This document shows, piece by piece, positions 35,281 through 44,872 of a DNA stretch of 49,112 bases (position 1 is the stretch's first letter; every line of letters begins with the position of its first letter). Below the pieces are notes generated by a model that did not search any database, was not told the origin of the DNA, and saw only the letters and a program-made list of their open reading frames with translations. A program made the translations under genes and the position numbers. Origin of the DNA: an uncultured Lysobacterales bacterium (lineage in GTDB: Bacteria; Pseudomonadota; Gammaproteobacteria; Xanthomonadales; Xanthomonadaceae); assembly GCA_946886865.1 (NCBI GenBank), contig CAMPJI010000010.1:1-49112 (forward strand), read 5' to 3'.

Positions 35281-35346
35281 TGTAGGAGCGGCTTCAGCCG
35301 CGAAAACCTTCCGACCCCTTGGATCGCGGCTGAAGCCGCTCCTACA
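35281..35346. repeat. head-to-head REP-like pair, argE'-argB gap
   Basis: TGTAGGAGCGGCTTCAGCCG (35281-35300) plus CGAA, an 18-nt spacer, then the exact inverse (35323-35346). The 24-nt arms can form a near-perfect stem just after the argE' stop (35279) and 19 nt before the argB start. The A-run after the second arm (35347 on) would give U on the minus strand only, so it is not a plus-strand terminator. Confidence 0.92.
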
Positions 35347-35365
35347 AAAAAGCCCGACCCAACGA

Positions 35366-36706
35366 ATGAACGCCACGCCCGCCCCCCACGACCCGCAGAC
35401 GCGCCAGACCATCGTCCGGCTGCTGTCCTCCATGGCCAGCGCCAAGGAGATCAGCCAGTACCTCAAGCGCTTCTCGCAGCTGGACGCGGCGCGCTTCGCC
35501 GTCGTCAAGGTGGGCGGCGCCGTGCTGCGTGACGACCTCGAGGCATTGACCTCGTCGCTGGCGTTCCTGCAGGACGTCGGCCTGACGCCCATCGTGATCC
35601 ATGGCGCGGGCCCGCAGCTGGACGCGGCCATGGCCGCGGCCGGTATCGACAAGGAGACGGTGGACGGCCTGCGCGTCACCTCGCCCGAGGCGCTCGCGGT
35701 GGTGCGCCGCGTCGCGCACGCCGAGAACCTGCGGCTGGTCGAGGCGCTGCAGGCCGCCGACGCGCGCGCCACCTCGATCGTCTCGGGTGTGTTCGAGGCC
35801 GACTTCGTGGACCGGGAGCGGCTGGGCCTGGTCGGCCAGGTCGCGCGGGTCGAGCTGGCGCCGATCCAGGCCAGCCTGCAGGCCGGCTCCATCCCGGTGA
35901 TCGCCAGCCTCGGCGAGACCGTCGGCGGGCAGATCCTCAACATCAACGCCGACTTTGCCGCCAACGAGCTGGTGCAGGTGCTGCAGCCCTACAAGATCGT
36001 GTTCCTCACCGGCACCGGCGGCCTGCTGGACGGCGAGGGCCGGGTGATCGATTCGATCAACCTGTCCACGGAGTACGACCACCTGATGGCGCAGCCGTGG
36101 ATCAACGGCGGGATGCGCGTGAAGATCGAACAGGTCAAGCAATTGCTGGACCGGCTGCCGCTGTCGTCATCGGTGTCGATCACGCGGCCCTCGGAGCTGG
36201 CCAAGGAGCTGTTCACCCACAAGGGCTCCGGCACGCTGGTGCGGCGCGGCGAGCGGGTGCTGCAGGCCGGCGAGTGGGCGTCGCTGGACCTGCCGCGACT
36301 GAGGTCGCTGATCGAGTCGGCCTTCGGCAAGACGCTGGCGCCGGACTACTTCGAGCGCACCGTGCTGCACCGCGCCTACGTCAGCGAGAACTACCGCGCC
36401 GCGGTGATCCTCACGCGCGAGGATGCGGGCGTGTACCTGGACAAGTTCGCGGTGCTGGACGACGCGCAGGGCGAGGGCCTGGGCCGCGCGGTGTGGCAGA
36501 TGATGCGCGAGGACAACGACCGCCTGTTCTGGCGCTCGCGCCACGGCAACCCGGTCAACGCGTTCTATTACGCCGAGGCTGATGGCCACGTGCGGCAGGC
36601 GCGCTGGAATGCCTTCTGGATCGGGCTGGAGGATTTCGACGCCATCGAGCGGTGCGTGGCGCACTGCCGCGACCGCGTGCCTACGCTGCTGGAGGCCGTG
36701 CAGTGA
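35366..36706 (+). CDS. argB: bifunctional N-acetylglutamate kinase/synthase (NAGK-NAGS fusion)
   Basis: 446 residues: an N-terminal amino acid kinase domain ([12 protein letters not shown] near residue 46, [18 protein letters not shown]) and a C-terminal GNAT-like acetyltransferase domain ([34 protein letters not shown]). This is the fused enzyme of Xanthomonas and relatives, which both acetylates glutamate and phosphorylates N-acetylglutamate. The frame begins earlier inside argE', but the ATG at 35366 gives the known N-terminus ([11 protein letters not shown]). In relatives it is inhibited by arginine. Its stop overlaps the argC start. Confidence 0.96.
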   Translation: MNATPAPHDPQTRQTIVRLLSSMASAKEISQYLKRFSQLDAARFAVVKVGGAVLRDDLEALTSSLAFLQDVGLTPIVIHGAGPQLDAAMAAAGIDKETVDGLRVTSPEALAVVRRVAHAENLRLVEALQAADARATSIVSGVFEADFVDRERLGLVGQVARVELAPIQASLQAGSIPVIASLGETVGGQILNINADFAANELVQVLQPYKIVFLTGTGGLLDGEGRVIDSINLSTEYDHLMAQPWINGGMRVKIEQVKQLLDRLPLSSSVSITRPSELAKELFTHKGSGTLVRRGERVLQAGEWASLDLPRLRSLIESAFGKTLAPDYFERTVLHRAYVSENYRAAVILTREDAGVYLDKFAVLDDAQGEGLGRAVWQMMREDNDRLFWRSRHGNPVNAFYYAEADGHVRQARWNAFWIGLEDFDAIERCVAHCRDRVPTLLEAVQ

Positions 36707-37671
36707 GCGGCGGCCCGACCATCACCGTCGGCCTGGTCGGGGCCCGCGGGTACGTGGGCGCCGAACTGGTTGCACTGATCGACGCGCACCCGCGCTTCGA
36801 GCTGGCCTACGTGTCCTCGCGCGAACTGGAAGGCCAGGCGCTCGCCGACCACCACCCGGGGCATGGCGGTGGCCTGCGCTACAGCGCGCCGGCCTTGGAG
36901 GCGCTGCCGACGCTGCAGGCCGATGCCGTCGTGCTGGCATTGCCCAACGGGCATGCGGGCAGGGCGGTGGCGGCATTCGATGCCGGCGGGGCGGCCCCCG
37001 TCATCGTCGACCTGTCGGCGGATTACCGGTTCGATGAGGCGTGGCACTACGGCCTGCCGGAGCTCACGCGTGCAGCGGGGCAGGGCGCGCGGCGCATCAG
37101 CAACCCCGGCTGCTATGCCACGGCGATGCAGCTGGCCATCGCGCCGATGCTCGACGTGCTCGACGGGGCGGTGCAGTGCTTCGGCGTGTCCGGGTGGTCG
37201 GGCGCGGGCACCGCGCCGTCCGACAAGAACAACCCGGAGCTGCTACGCGACAACCTGATGCCCTACGCCCTGGCTGGCCACGTGCACGAGCGCGAAGTCG
37301 CGCGCCATCTGGACCACCCGGTCGAGTTCATGCCGCATGTAGCGCCGCACTTCCGCGGGCTGACGATCACCGCCAACCTGCATCTGGCGCATCCGCTGGA
37401 TCGCGATGCGGTGGTCGCGCGGTACCGCGCTCGTTACGCGGCCGAAACCCTGGTCCGCGTGGTGGACGACGCGCCCTGGGTCAGCCGCGTCGCCGGCCGG
37501 CACCACGCCGAAGTCGGCGGGTTCACCCTTTCGGACGACGGTCGCCGGCTGGTCGTGGTGTCCACGCTCGACAACCTGCTCAAGGGCGCCGCCACGCAGG
37601 CGCTGCAGAACCTCAACCTGGCCTTCGGACTGGACGAGTTCGAAGGCATTCCCCCACGACCGCCGTTGTAG
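36703..37671 (+). CDS. argC: N-acetyl-gamma-glutamyl-phosphate reductase
   Basis: 322 residues. The nucleotide motif is [15 protein letters not shown], the catalytic Cys is in [13 protein letters not shown], and [14 protein letters not shown] and HVAPHFRG follow. It reduces N-acetylglutamyl phosphate to the semialdehyde. The GTG at 36703 overlaps the argB stop (GTGA) with GGAGG upstream, so the two are coupled. Its own TAG stop (37669-37671) is part of the adjoining REP element. Confidence 0.96.
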   Translation: MSGGPTITVGLVGARGYVGAELVALIDAHPRFELAYVSSRELEGQALADHHPGHGGGLRYSAPALEALPTLQADAVVLALPNGHAGRAVAAFDAGGAAPVIVDLSADYRFDEAWHYGLPELTRAAGQGARRISNPGCYATAMQLAIAPMLDVLDGAVQCFGVSGWSGAGTAPSDKNNPELLRDNLMPYALAGHVHEREVARHLDHPVEFMPHVAPHFRGLTITANLHLAHPLDRDAVVARYRARYAAETLVRVVDDAPWVSRVAGRHHAEVGGFTLSDDGRRLVVVSTLDNLLKGAATQALQNLNLAFGLDEFEGIPPRPPL

Positions 37672-37734
37672 GAGCGGCTTTGGCCGTGAACGCTTCTCCT
37701 TGCACCGATGATCGCGGCTGAAGCCGCTCCTACC
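37667..37734. repeat. head-to-head REP-like pair, argC-argH gap
   Basis: TTGTAGGAGCGGCTTTGGCC with GTGA (from 37667) and the inverse ATCGCGGCTGAAGCCGCTCC TACC (37711-37734). The left copy has diverged slightly (TTGG for TCAG). The right copy ends 20 nt before the argH start. Confidence 0.9.
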
Positions 37735-37754
37735 GATTGAAGAAAGGCGATTCC

Positions 37755-39047
37755 ATGACCGACCTCCTCTGGCAGAAGCCCGGCGTCCGCGTCGACGAAC
37801 GCATCCAGCAGTTCTGCGCTGGCGACGACGTGGTGCTGGACCGCGAATTCTTCGCCTTCGACATCCAGGCCAGCCGCGCGCATGCGCAGGGCCTGCAGCG
37901 CATCGGCATCCTCCAGGCGGACGAGCTGGCCGGCATCGAACGCGAACTCGATGCGCTCGCCGACGACTTCGCCGCCGGCCGCTTCGTGCTGGACGCGCGC
38001 TTCGAAGACGGCCACTCCGCGATCGAGGCACGCCTGGTCGAGCGTTTGGGCGATGCGGGACGCCGCATCCACACCGGGCGCAGCCGCAACGATCAGGTGC
38101 TGGTGGCCACGCGGCTGTGGCTGAAGGACCGGCTGGCCCGCGTCCAGTGGCTGTGCCGCGAAGTCGCGGAGGTCGCGCTGGCCCGGGCGGACGCCGAGGC
38201 CATGCTGCCGCTGCCGGGCTACACGCACCTGCAGCGCGCCGTGGTGTCCTCCTGCGGGATGTGGTGGGCGGCGTGGGCTGAGGGGTTCATCGACAACGCC
38301 GTGCGCGCCCGCGACACGCTGGCCTGGGTGGATGCGAACCCGCTGGGCAGCGCCGCCGGCTACGGGGTCAACCTGCCGCTGGACCGCGACTATACGACGC
38401 AGGCATTGGGCTTCGGCCGGATGCAGGTGGCCGCGACCTACGCGCAGCTCTCGCGCGGGAAGTTCGAACTGGCGGCCATCGAAGCGCTGGGGTCGGCGGT
38501 GCTCGACCTGCGGCGGCTGGCATGGGACCTGAGCCTGTTCACCAGCGCCGAATTCGGCTTCGTCGCGTTGCCGCCCCAGTACACGACGGGCAGCTCGATC
38601 ATGCCCAACAAGCGCAACCCCGACGTCATCGAACTGATGCGCGCCAGCTACGCGGCCGTGGCGGCGGCACGTACCGAAATCGAGCAGCTGCTGTCGCTGC
38701 CGTCGGGCTACCACCGCGACCTGCAGTTCTCCAAGGGCGCGATCTTCCACGCCTTCGGACGTGGCCTGGGCGCGCTGGAGCTGCTGCCGGACCTGCTGCG
38801 CAACCTGGAGTGGAAGCCCGAAGCGATGCGGGCCGCACTGGACGCGTCGATGTATGCCACCGATCTCGCCGTCCACATGGCGCGGCAGGGCATGCCGTTC
38901 CGCGATGCGTACGTGCAGGCCGCCGATCCCGCCCGTTGGGCGCAGGGCGATCCCGAAGCCAGCCTGGCCGCGCGCGTGTCCCCGGGTGCCGCGGGCGACC
39001 TGCAGTTGCACGTGCTCGGCGCGCGCCTCGCGTCGCTTGCGAGGTAG
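37755..39047 (+). CDS. argH: argininosuccinate lyase
   Basis: 430 residues. The fumarase/aspartase superfamily signature [12 protein letters not shown] and the [10 protein letters not shown] and TGSSIMP segments are intact; TGYTHLQRA appears as [10 protein letters not shown]. It splits argininosuccinate into arginine and fumarate, the last step of the pathway. The ATG at 37755 has AAAGG nine bases upstream. It ends the arginine cluster and is convergent with pgaD across an 18-nt gap with no obvious terminator. Confidence 0.97.
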   Translation: MTDLLWQKPGVRVDERIQQFCAGDDVVLDREFFAFDIQASRAHAQGLQRIGILQADELAGIERELDALADDFAAGRFVLDARFEDGHSAIEARLVERLGDAGRRIHTGRSRNDQVLVATRLWLKDRLARVQWLCREVAEVALARADAEAMLPLPGYTHLQRAVVSSCGMWWAAWAEGFIDNAVRARDTLAWVDANPLGSAAGYGVNLPLDRDYTTQALGFGRMQVAATYAQLSRGKFELAAIEALGSAVLDLRRLAWDLSLFTSAEFGFVALPPQYTTGSSIMPNKRNPDVIELMRASYAAVAAARTEIEQLLSLPSGYHRDLQFSKGAIFHAFGRGLGALELLPDLLRNLEWKPEAMRAALDASMYATDLAVHMARQGMPFRDAYVQAADPARWAQGDPEASLAARVSPGAAGDLQLHVLGARLASLAR

Positions 39048-39065
39048 CACGGCTGCCGGCCGGCT

Positions 39066-39557
39066 CTATGCGCGTGCGGGCGTGCGTCTCGCGGCCCGCG
39101 CTGGCGTCGCGAGTTCGGCGGACACCGTGACGTCGCTCAATGCGGCCTCTTCATCCAGGCTCAACGTCGCCACACGCGCGCCGCGCAGGTGCTCCGCGAA
39201 CGGGTGGGATGCACCCAGCGCGTCCGCGATTTCCTCCGGACTTGCGTCAGCGGTCTGCGAGCGGCGTTCCCGGTTCTGGAAGCGCGCCCGGTTGATTTCC
39301 GCCCAGCCGATCAGCACCAGCGCGCAGACCACCGCCAACAGCGGCAGGGTGAAGGCCAGCGTCCGGTCGAAACCGGCCTCCGGCAGCCAGAGCTGCATGT
39401 AGCTGCCTCGCAGGCCCAGCCACCAGAGCAGCAGCGTGAACAGCGGCAGGATCAGGTAGAAGTACACCGCCCATGCCACCAGGGTGATCGTGCCGTACAG
39501 GCCACGCTGCACGCTGGACTGGTTCTGCGGGGAATAGATCAGGACGTGGCTGTTCAT
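39066..39557 (-). CDS. pgaD: PgaD-like subunit of poly-N-acetylglucosamine synthase
   Basis: 163 residues with two long hydrophobic helices (about 20-45 and 65-90) and a charged C-terminal tail, the shape of PgaD/HmsS. It should be the small inner-membrane partner of PgaC, needed for c-di-GMP-dependent polymerisation. Its ATG overlaps the pgaC stop by four bases. The tail (about residues 95-163) is longer than in E. coli PgaD (137 residues) and rich in Ala, Arg and Glu. Confidence 0.85.
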   Translation of the reverse strand: MNSHVLIYSPQNQSSVQRGLYGTITLVAWAVYFYLILPLFTLLLWWLGLRGSYMQLWLPEAGFDRTLAFTLPLLAVVCALVLIGWAEINRARFQNRERRSQTADASPEEIADALGASHPFAEHLRGARVATLSLDEEAALSDVTVSAELATPARAARRTPARA

Positions 39558-40810
39558 CGCACACCTCGGTCGGGGCTGGTCCAGACGGCACGCCGCTTGC
39601 GGCGCTGCAGGAGGGTCGTCGGCAGCGCGACGACCGTAGTGAACAGCGCCAGCATCCAGTAGGCCGCCGGATACCAGACCATCCAGTAGTAGTTGCGCCC
39701 GATGCGGGGCTCGTAGCGGCGGTCGATCAGCAGGCTGATGGCGAACTGGAGCAGGCACACGACGCCCAGCACCATGCCGTGCCAGCGCGGCAGCAGTGTG
39801 TCCACGGTCAGGTGTTCCGGCAGTGCGACGAACTTGCCCGTAAGCCACAGCGCCATTATGAAAAGCATCACGTATGCCCAGGCCACGCTCAGGCTGTATT
39901 CGGCCAGCACGCCCCACATGCGGCGGCGGCGCCAGTTGAACAGGTCCGTGCCGTGCCGCAGTGCGACCTCGACGCCGCCCCTGGCCCAGCGCAGCCGCTG
40001 GTTCCACAGGCCGCGCAGGGTTTCGGGCATCAGGATGAAGCACATCGCGTTGGGCTCGTAGCGGATGTCCCAATGGGCGATCTGGAGGCGCCAGCTGATG
40101 TCGATGTCCTCGGTCACCATGTCGTCGGACCAGTAGCCGACGCTGTGCAGGGCGGTGCGGCGGAACGCGCAGATCACGCCCGACACCGTGAACAGCCGGC
40201 CATAGACGCGCTGCGCGCGCTTGATCATGCCGATGATCGAGCTGAACTCGCCGACCTGCAGCCGCCCCAGCAGCGTGGACCGGTTGCGTATGCGCGGGTT
40301 GCCGGTCACCGCGCCGACGCGCGGCCCGCTGGTCAGGTGCCACATCATCCAGTGGGTGGCGTACTCGTCCAGCAGGGCGTCGCCGTCCACGCACACCAGG
40401 TATTCGCTACGGGCCGCCAGCGTGCCCATGCGCAGCGCATTGGCCTTGCCCTGGTTGCTGGCCAGGTGCAGCACGCGCAGGCGCGGGTACTGGGCGGCGA
40501 GGGCGTCGAGCGCGGCACCGGTGCCATCGCTGCTGCCATCGTTGATGGCGATGATCTCGAAGTCCGGGTACGCCTGCGCATCCAGCGCGGCGATGGTCTC
40601 GGCGACGTTGTCGGCCTCGTTGTGGCAGGGGACCAGCAGGCTCGCCATCGGATAGGCCTTCATCCGCGGCGGGTCGTCGCGCAGCGGCGTCCCGCGCTCG
40701 CGGCGGAAGAAGTAGTAGAGGCCGCCGACCATCCACAGGAACGACATGGTGATCGGGTAGTAGAACGCGAACTGGAAAAGGACGTCCAAGAGTCCCACTG
40801 GCGTCGTCAT
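39554..40810 (-). CDS. pgaC: poly-beta-1,6-N-acetyl-D-glucosamine synthase (GT2)
   Basis: 418 residues. N-terminal hydrophobic segments, then the GT2 domain with VPCHNEADN, DGSSDGT, VDGDALLD, TEDIDISWRLQ and the QRLRWARGG processive motif, then three to four C-terminal helices. It polymerises UDP-GlcNAc and moves the chain across the inner membrane together with PgaD. The start ATG at 40810 is 11 nt after the pgaB stop. Confidence 0.95.
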   Translation of the reverse strand: MTTPVGLLDVLFQFAFYYPITMSFLWMVGGLYYFFRRERGTPLRDDPPRMKAYPMASLLVPCHNEADNVAETIAALDAQAYPDFEIIAINDGSSDGTGAALDALAAQYPRLRVLHLASNQGKANALRMGTLAARSEYLVCVDGDALLDEYATHWMMWHLTSGPRVGAVTGNPRIRNRSTLLGRLQVGEFSSIIGMIKRAQRVYGRLFTVSGVICAFRRTALHSVGYWSDDMVTEDIDISWRLQIAHWDIRYEPNAMCFILMPETLRGLWNQRLRWARGGVEVALRHGTDLFNWRRRRMWGVLAEYSLSVAWAYVMLFIMALWLTGKFVALPEHLTVDTLLPRWHGMVLGVVCLLQFAISLLIDRRYEPRIGRNYYWMVWYPAAYWMLALFTTVVALPTTLLQRRKRRAVWTSPDRGVR

Positions 40811-40821
40811 GGCGTGGCCTC

Positions 40822-42711
40822 TCAGCGGGGTGGGTAGGGGAAGCTGCGCGAGCTGATCGCCGCGCGGGTCGGTTCGAAGGCGGGCAGGTCGCGCACGAAG
40901 TCGTCCGGGTAGTAGCCCAGGTGCCGGACGCCGGCCGCCTGCATGGCGCGCATCTGCGACTGCAGCCGCTCACCCGGGATCGGGGTCTGCGTGCGCCAGT
41001 CCACCGTCTGCAGTTCGAACACCGTGCGCGCCAGCCCCTCGGGGTGGCGGTCGACGGCGGCGACCAGGTCCAGCAGCCAGCGGTCGGGGTCGGCCGCGCC
41101 TTCCATCCACGGCATCGCCATCAGTGCGGTGTAGTCGTAGGCGTCGAGGAAGGCGTCCAGCCGCTGGCCGAACCACGCTTCGCTTTCGGGGTGCAGCACG
41201 GGGCGCGCGTACAGGTTGCGCACCGTGACCAGCTTCGGACGCCAGCGCTCGGCGCGGGCCGCCAGCGCAAGGCTGAAGTCCACCAGGAGCCGGGTGCGAT
41301 CGGCCGGCTCGGTGGCACTGGCAGCGCCGAGGTCGCCATCGCGCAGGTAGGCGTCGTCGTGGAACAGCAGGCCCTCGATGTAGCTGGCCACGGCGAGGTC
41401 TTCGTAGATGTCGCCGACGTACGCGAGCACGCGCGGGTCCGACGGGTCCAGGCGGTAGACCTCGCCTTGGGCCCCGGGCTGGTCGCGGATGCGCACCTGC
41501 TCGGCGAAGGCCGCGTCGGTCGGCTCGTAGCCGAGCACCGGCAGCCACGCCAGCACCTTGACCCCCGCACGCGTGCGGAGCTGCCAGGCGACGCGGTTGT
41601 ACAGGTCGGCGCGCACCGGCAGGTGGCGGTTCGGGAAATACAGCGCGTCGGCCGAGCCGTTGCCGTCCGGATCGGCGAAGGCCTGCAGGAATACGTGGGT
41701 CGGGCCCAGGCCGCGGATGCGCTCGATGAGCGCGTCGAGGTTGCGTTCCAGCTGCGCCGGATCGGGGTCGTAGACGTAGTCCAGGTCCACCTGGATGGCG
41801 CGCAGTGCAGCGCGTTCCTCGTCGCGCCGCAGTTCGCGTGCGAACTCCACCACGTCCGGGTTGTCCACCAGCAGCAGGCGCGACAGGCCGTGCAGGTCGA
41901 CGAGGGGGCGCGCCAGGCCTTCGAGATCGAACGAGACTTCCAGCCCCAGTTCGTCGGCGACACGGTTGGCTTCGTTGCTGTAGGCCGCGTACGGCCAGAC
42001 GACGGCGCGGGGACGGGTTGCGGTGTTGCCGGCAATGGCCTCGATGCTGCGCGCGAGATCGGCACGCAGGCGCTCGCGGTACGCCGCCTCGGATTCGTAG
42101 CGGGCGCCGGTCGGGTCGAAGATCCGGGTGATGGCCGCCGGCGTCATGTTGCCCTGCGGATTGGCCAGGACGCCGCGGTGCAGGTCATGGCTGTGGGACG
42201 CGACTTCCACCAGCCCGGAGGCCTGCATCTCGCGCAGCTGCGCCCAGGTCAGGAAGTCCTCCAGGCCGAACGTGCGTGGACCGTAGTCCACGGTGCGTCC
42301 CGGTGCGAGGTCGACCCAGCCGGTGACGACCGCCATGAGCGCCGGATACCCGTACGCCTGCAGCAGCGGATAGGCGTGGGTGTAGTGGCTGCGCAGGCCG
42401 TCGTCGAACGTCAGCAGCACGGCCTTGGGCGGCAGCGGCGGCCCGCCGCGTTGCGCGGCGACGATCCGGTCCAGGTCGACGGGCGTGTAGCCATGGCCGT
42501 CGAGCCAGTCCAGGTGGGCGGCGAAATTGTGCGTGCTGGTCGCGTACCCATCCGGGTCGCCGCTGGCAGCGACGTCGTCGCGGATGTCGTGGTAGCTGAT
42601 CACCAGCAGCTCCGACGGCGGCGCGGCCATCGTGGCCGGCGTCCACAGCAGCAGGCCCAACAATGCCCAAATGGCGGCGCGGGCGCGGATTCGTGTCGTG
42701 AAGCGGCTCAT
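40822..42711 (-). CDS. pgaB: poly-beta-1,6-N-acetyl-D-glucosamine N-deacetylase PgaB
   Basis: 629 residues. A signal peptide, then a CE4 polysaccharide deacetylase domain with TFDDGLRSHY and SHSHDLH and WPYAAYSNEA, then a ~300-residue C-terminal hydrolase-like domain (QVDLDYVYDPDPAQLERNLD onwards) as in E. coli PgaB. It removes part of the acetyl groups so the polymer can leave through PgaA. The signal peptide ends in ATMAAPPS without a lipobox Cys, unlike the lipoprotein PgaB of E. coli. The start at 42711 is one base after the pgaA stop (TGACATG). Confidence 0.94.
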   Translation of the reverse strand: MSRFTTRIRARAAIWALLGLLLWTPATMAAPPSELLVISYHDIRDDVAASGDPDGYATSTHNFAAHLDWLDGHGYTPVDLDRIVAAQRGGPPLPPKAVLLTFDDGLRSHYTHAYPLLQAYGYPALMAVVTGWVDLAPGRTVDYGPRTFGLEDFLTWAQLREMQASGLVEVASHSHDLHRGVLANPQGNMTPAAITRIFDPTGARYESEAAYRERLRADLARSIEAIAGNTATRPRAVVWPYAAYSNEANRVADELGLEVSFDLEGLARPLVDLHGLSRLLLVDNPDVVEFARELRRDEERAALRAIQVDLDYVYDPDPAQLERNLDALIERIRGLGPTHVFLQAFADPDGNGSADALYFPNRHLPVRADLYNRVAWQLRTRAGVKVLAWLPVLGYEPTDAAFAEQVRIRDQPGAQGEVYRLDPSDPRVLAYVGDIYEDLAVASYIEGLLFHDDAYLRDGDLGAASATEPADRTRLLVDFSLALAARAERWRPKLVTVRNLYARPVLHPESEAWFGQRLDAFLDAYDYTALMAMPWMEGAADPDRWLLDLVAAVDRHPEGLARTVFELQTVDWRTQTPIPGERLQSQMRAMQAAGVRHLGYYPDDFVRDLPAFEPTRAAISSRSFPYPPR

Positions 42712-42712
42712 G

Positions 42713-44827
42713 TCATTCCCCCCAGGCCACGCGCAGGTCGAAGCTGACGCGGTCCTCGCGCACGCCGTCGTAGACGGGGCGCGAGTAGCCGACGCCGTAG
42801 CCGACCTGCCGTCCGGCGGCCAGCTGCCATTCGTGCTCGTAGCGCACCTGCGGATACCACGCGGCTCCGAAGCCTTCCTGCCAGTAGTTGACGGCCGAGA
42901 CGGCGAGCCGATGGCGGAAGTGGCGGTCGTACCGGCGCCACGCGATGTGGTCGGCGCGCAGTCCGAGCTCCAGCGAGGTGTCGCGCGTCGGGTTGAAGTA
43001 CGGCGCGTCCTCCCGCGAGCCGCGGCCGGCCTGCACGCCACCGAATCCGTTGAGCAGGAGATGCGGCCGGCTCAGCAGGCGCTGGTCGAACAGGAGGGAC
43101 ACCGACTGGCGGCGGTTGCCGTCCTCGTACCGGAGATGCTCCAGGCCGGCCTGCACGGTGGTGGACTCGGTGGGCGTGTAATTCAGCCGGACGCGGGCCG
43201 CGTCGGCGGAAATCCCCGCTCGGCGGGCCTGCAGCGATGCCAGCGGGTCGTTGAGATAGACCGAGGCCCGGCCGGCGAACACGTCGCTGAAGCGCCATTG
43301 CCCCCAGGTGCCCACCGTGGTGCCGTCGTCGTAGTCGTCGGTGGGTGCGGCGGCCTCCAGGCCCCACTGCAGGCGGTCCTGCACGTAGGAGACGCCTGCG
43401 CCGAACAGGCGGTGGTGCACGCGCTCGCCCTGGAAGTCGGCGTTGGCTTCGAGCGCGAGGCCTGTCAGCCGCCAGCGGTCGTTCAAGAGCGGCGACGCGA
43501 CGCGCATTTCGTGGCGGGCATCGCGCGAGCCCAGGGGAGACCCGACGGCCGGGGTCGCGGCCTCATCGTCGGTATTGCGACCCCACGCGGACTCGTAGTT
43601 GACCTGCCAGCCCTGTCGGCGGTCCCAACGCTGCCGGGCGCGTTGTGCATGGAGGTTTTCGGGGTGCAGCGCCATGAGCTCCGCCAGCAGGGGGCGCGCT
43701 TCGGCCGTCCGGTCCAGGTCCAGCAATGCCTGCACCTCGCCGACGCGGGGGGCGGCATCGTCCGGATCGAGCGTCCTCGCGACCCGATGGCGCTCCAGGC
43801 CCCGCTCGCCCCAGCCACGCTGGAGGTACACCGACCCCAAGGTCTGGTGCAGGTGCGCGTTCATCGCGCCCACCGACACCAGCGTTTCAGCCCGGCGCTG
43901 CGCGTCGGCGAGGGCGTGCGCGAAGGAATCGACCAGCACCCGCGCCACGTCGGCGTCGTAACGGCGCCAGTTGGGGTAGTCCTGCCGCGCACCGGCGCGG
44001 CTCAGCCACGGCGCTTCGCTGGCCTGCATCGATTCCAGCAGCGCGTAGGCATCGTCGAAGCGTTCGCTTTCGACGTAGGCATAGACCAGCAGGATCCGGG
44101 CGTCGTGGGCTTGAGGGTCGTCCCGCAGCGTCGCTTCCAGTGCGTCCACGGCCAGTTCGGGGTGGCGCGCCGACAGCAGCGAGTCGCCCACCGCCGCGCC
44201 CACGTAGGCGGGGAGCTCGCCACCGTCGGCCACCGCCTGCCGGTAACGCTTGGTGACCGCCTCGTGCTGCCCCAGCGTGTTGAGCGCGATGAGTTCGTCG
44301 TTGGCCAGGCGCTGGCGCGACACCGCCGCGTCTTCGGTTGCCGGGATGGTGGACGCCAGGTCCGACAGCGCGGCCTGCGCGGCCTGCATTTCGGCCAGGC
44401 GCGATTCCGGCGAGACCGGATGCAGGCCGCCCCAGACGATCATCCGTGCGACCCGGTCGGCCTGCAGGCGGCGGGCGATCGTGGGCTCGAACAGGTGCGG
44501 CCGCGCCTGGTACAGCGCCCATGCGCGGTGCGATGCGCCCAGGTCGGACAGGGCGAGCGTCCTGAGGCGGTAGGCGTCGTCATCGCCTGGATCGCGGCGC
44601 AGCAAGGCCTCGCAGATCGCCAGGGTTTCAAGCCAGCGGCCTTCATCGCGCAGGCGCCACGCCTCCACCATTGCCTCGCCGCGGGGCAGCGTGGACAGGG
44701 CGGCAGTCGAAGGGCGGGGGGTGTCAGGCGCCGGCAGGGTGGCGGGTTCGTTCCCGCGGGCCAGACCGATCACGCAGGCGTTGGCCAATGCCAAGCCTGC
44801 GCACAAGCGCAGTGCAGTGTGTCCCAC
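42713..44827 (-). CDS. pgaA: PgaA outer-membrane porin for poly-N-acetylglucosamine export
   Basis: 704 residues: signal peptide, a TPR-rich periplasmic part (about 50-400) and a C-terminal beta-barrel of alternating aromatic strands (WQVNYESAWGR to VSFDLRVAWGE). E. coli PgaA is 807. It exports the deacetylated polymer. The start is a GTG at 44827 with AGGGGGAG upstream, which is also a CsrA-like site. It leads the pgaABCD operon on the minus strand and is divergent from the nucleotide-sugar dehydrogenase. Confidence 0.93.
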   Translation of the reverse strand: MGHTALRLCAGLALANACVIGLARGNEPATLPAPDTPRPSTAALSTLPRGEAMVEAWRLRDEGRWLETLAICEALLRRDPGDDDAYRLRTLALSDLGASHRAWALYQARPHLFEPTIARRLQADRVARMIVWGGLHPVSPESRLAEMQAAQAALSDLASTIPATEDAAVSRQRLANDELIALNTLGQHEAVTKRYRQAVADGGELPAYVGAAVGDSLLSARHPELAVDALEATLRDDPQAHDARILLVYAYVESERFDDAYALLESMQASEAPWLSRAGARQDYPNWRRYDADVARVLVDSFAHALADAQRRAETLVSVGAMNAHLHQTLGSVYLQRGWGERGLERHRVARTLDPDDAAPRVGEVQALLDLDRTAEARPLLAELMALHPENLHAQRARQRWDRRQGWQVNYESAWGRNTDDEAATPAVGSPLGSRDARHEMRVASPLLNDRWRLTGLALEANADFQGERVHHRLFGAGVSYVQDRLQWGLEAAAPTDDYDDGTTVGTWGQWRFSDVFAGRASVYLNDPLASLQARRAGISADAARVRLNYTPTESTTVQAGLEHLRYEDGNRRQSVSLLFDQRLLSRPHLLLNGFGGVQAGRGSREDAPYFNPTRDTSLELGLRADHIAWRRYDRHFRHRLAVSAVNYWQEGFGAAWYPQVRYEHEWQLAAGRQVGYGVGYSRPVYDGVREDRVSFDLRVAWGE

Positions 44828-44843
44828 GAACTCCCCCTGTAGA
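44828..44843 (-). promoter_or_regulatory. CsrA/RsmA-like site over the pgaA ribosome binding site
   Basis: The minus strand reads TCTACAGGGGGAGTTC directly before the GTG start. UACA followed by G-rich GGA resembles the CsrA consensus (RUACARGGAUGU) with two extra G, and it covers the Shine-Dalgarno. CsrA represses pgaA in E. coli in just this way. Confidence 0.4.
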
Positions 44844-44872
44844 CAGCGACAACGGTCTGGCCAGCCGCGCCA

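Noticed and set aside
35347..35352. A-run after the REP pair as a terminator for argE'
   Set aside because: The run is A on the coding strand, so a plus-strand RNA would lack the U-tract; it could act only on antisense RNA.
35216..35365. Earlier start of argB inside argE'
   Set aside because: The upstream codons overlap argE' and the REP pair; the conserved N-terminus begins at 35366.
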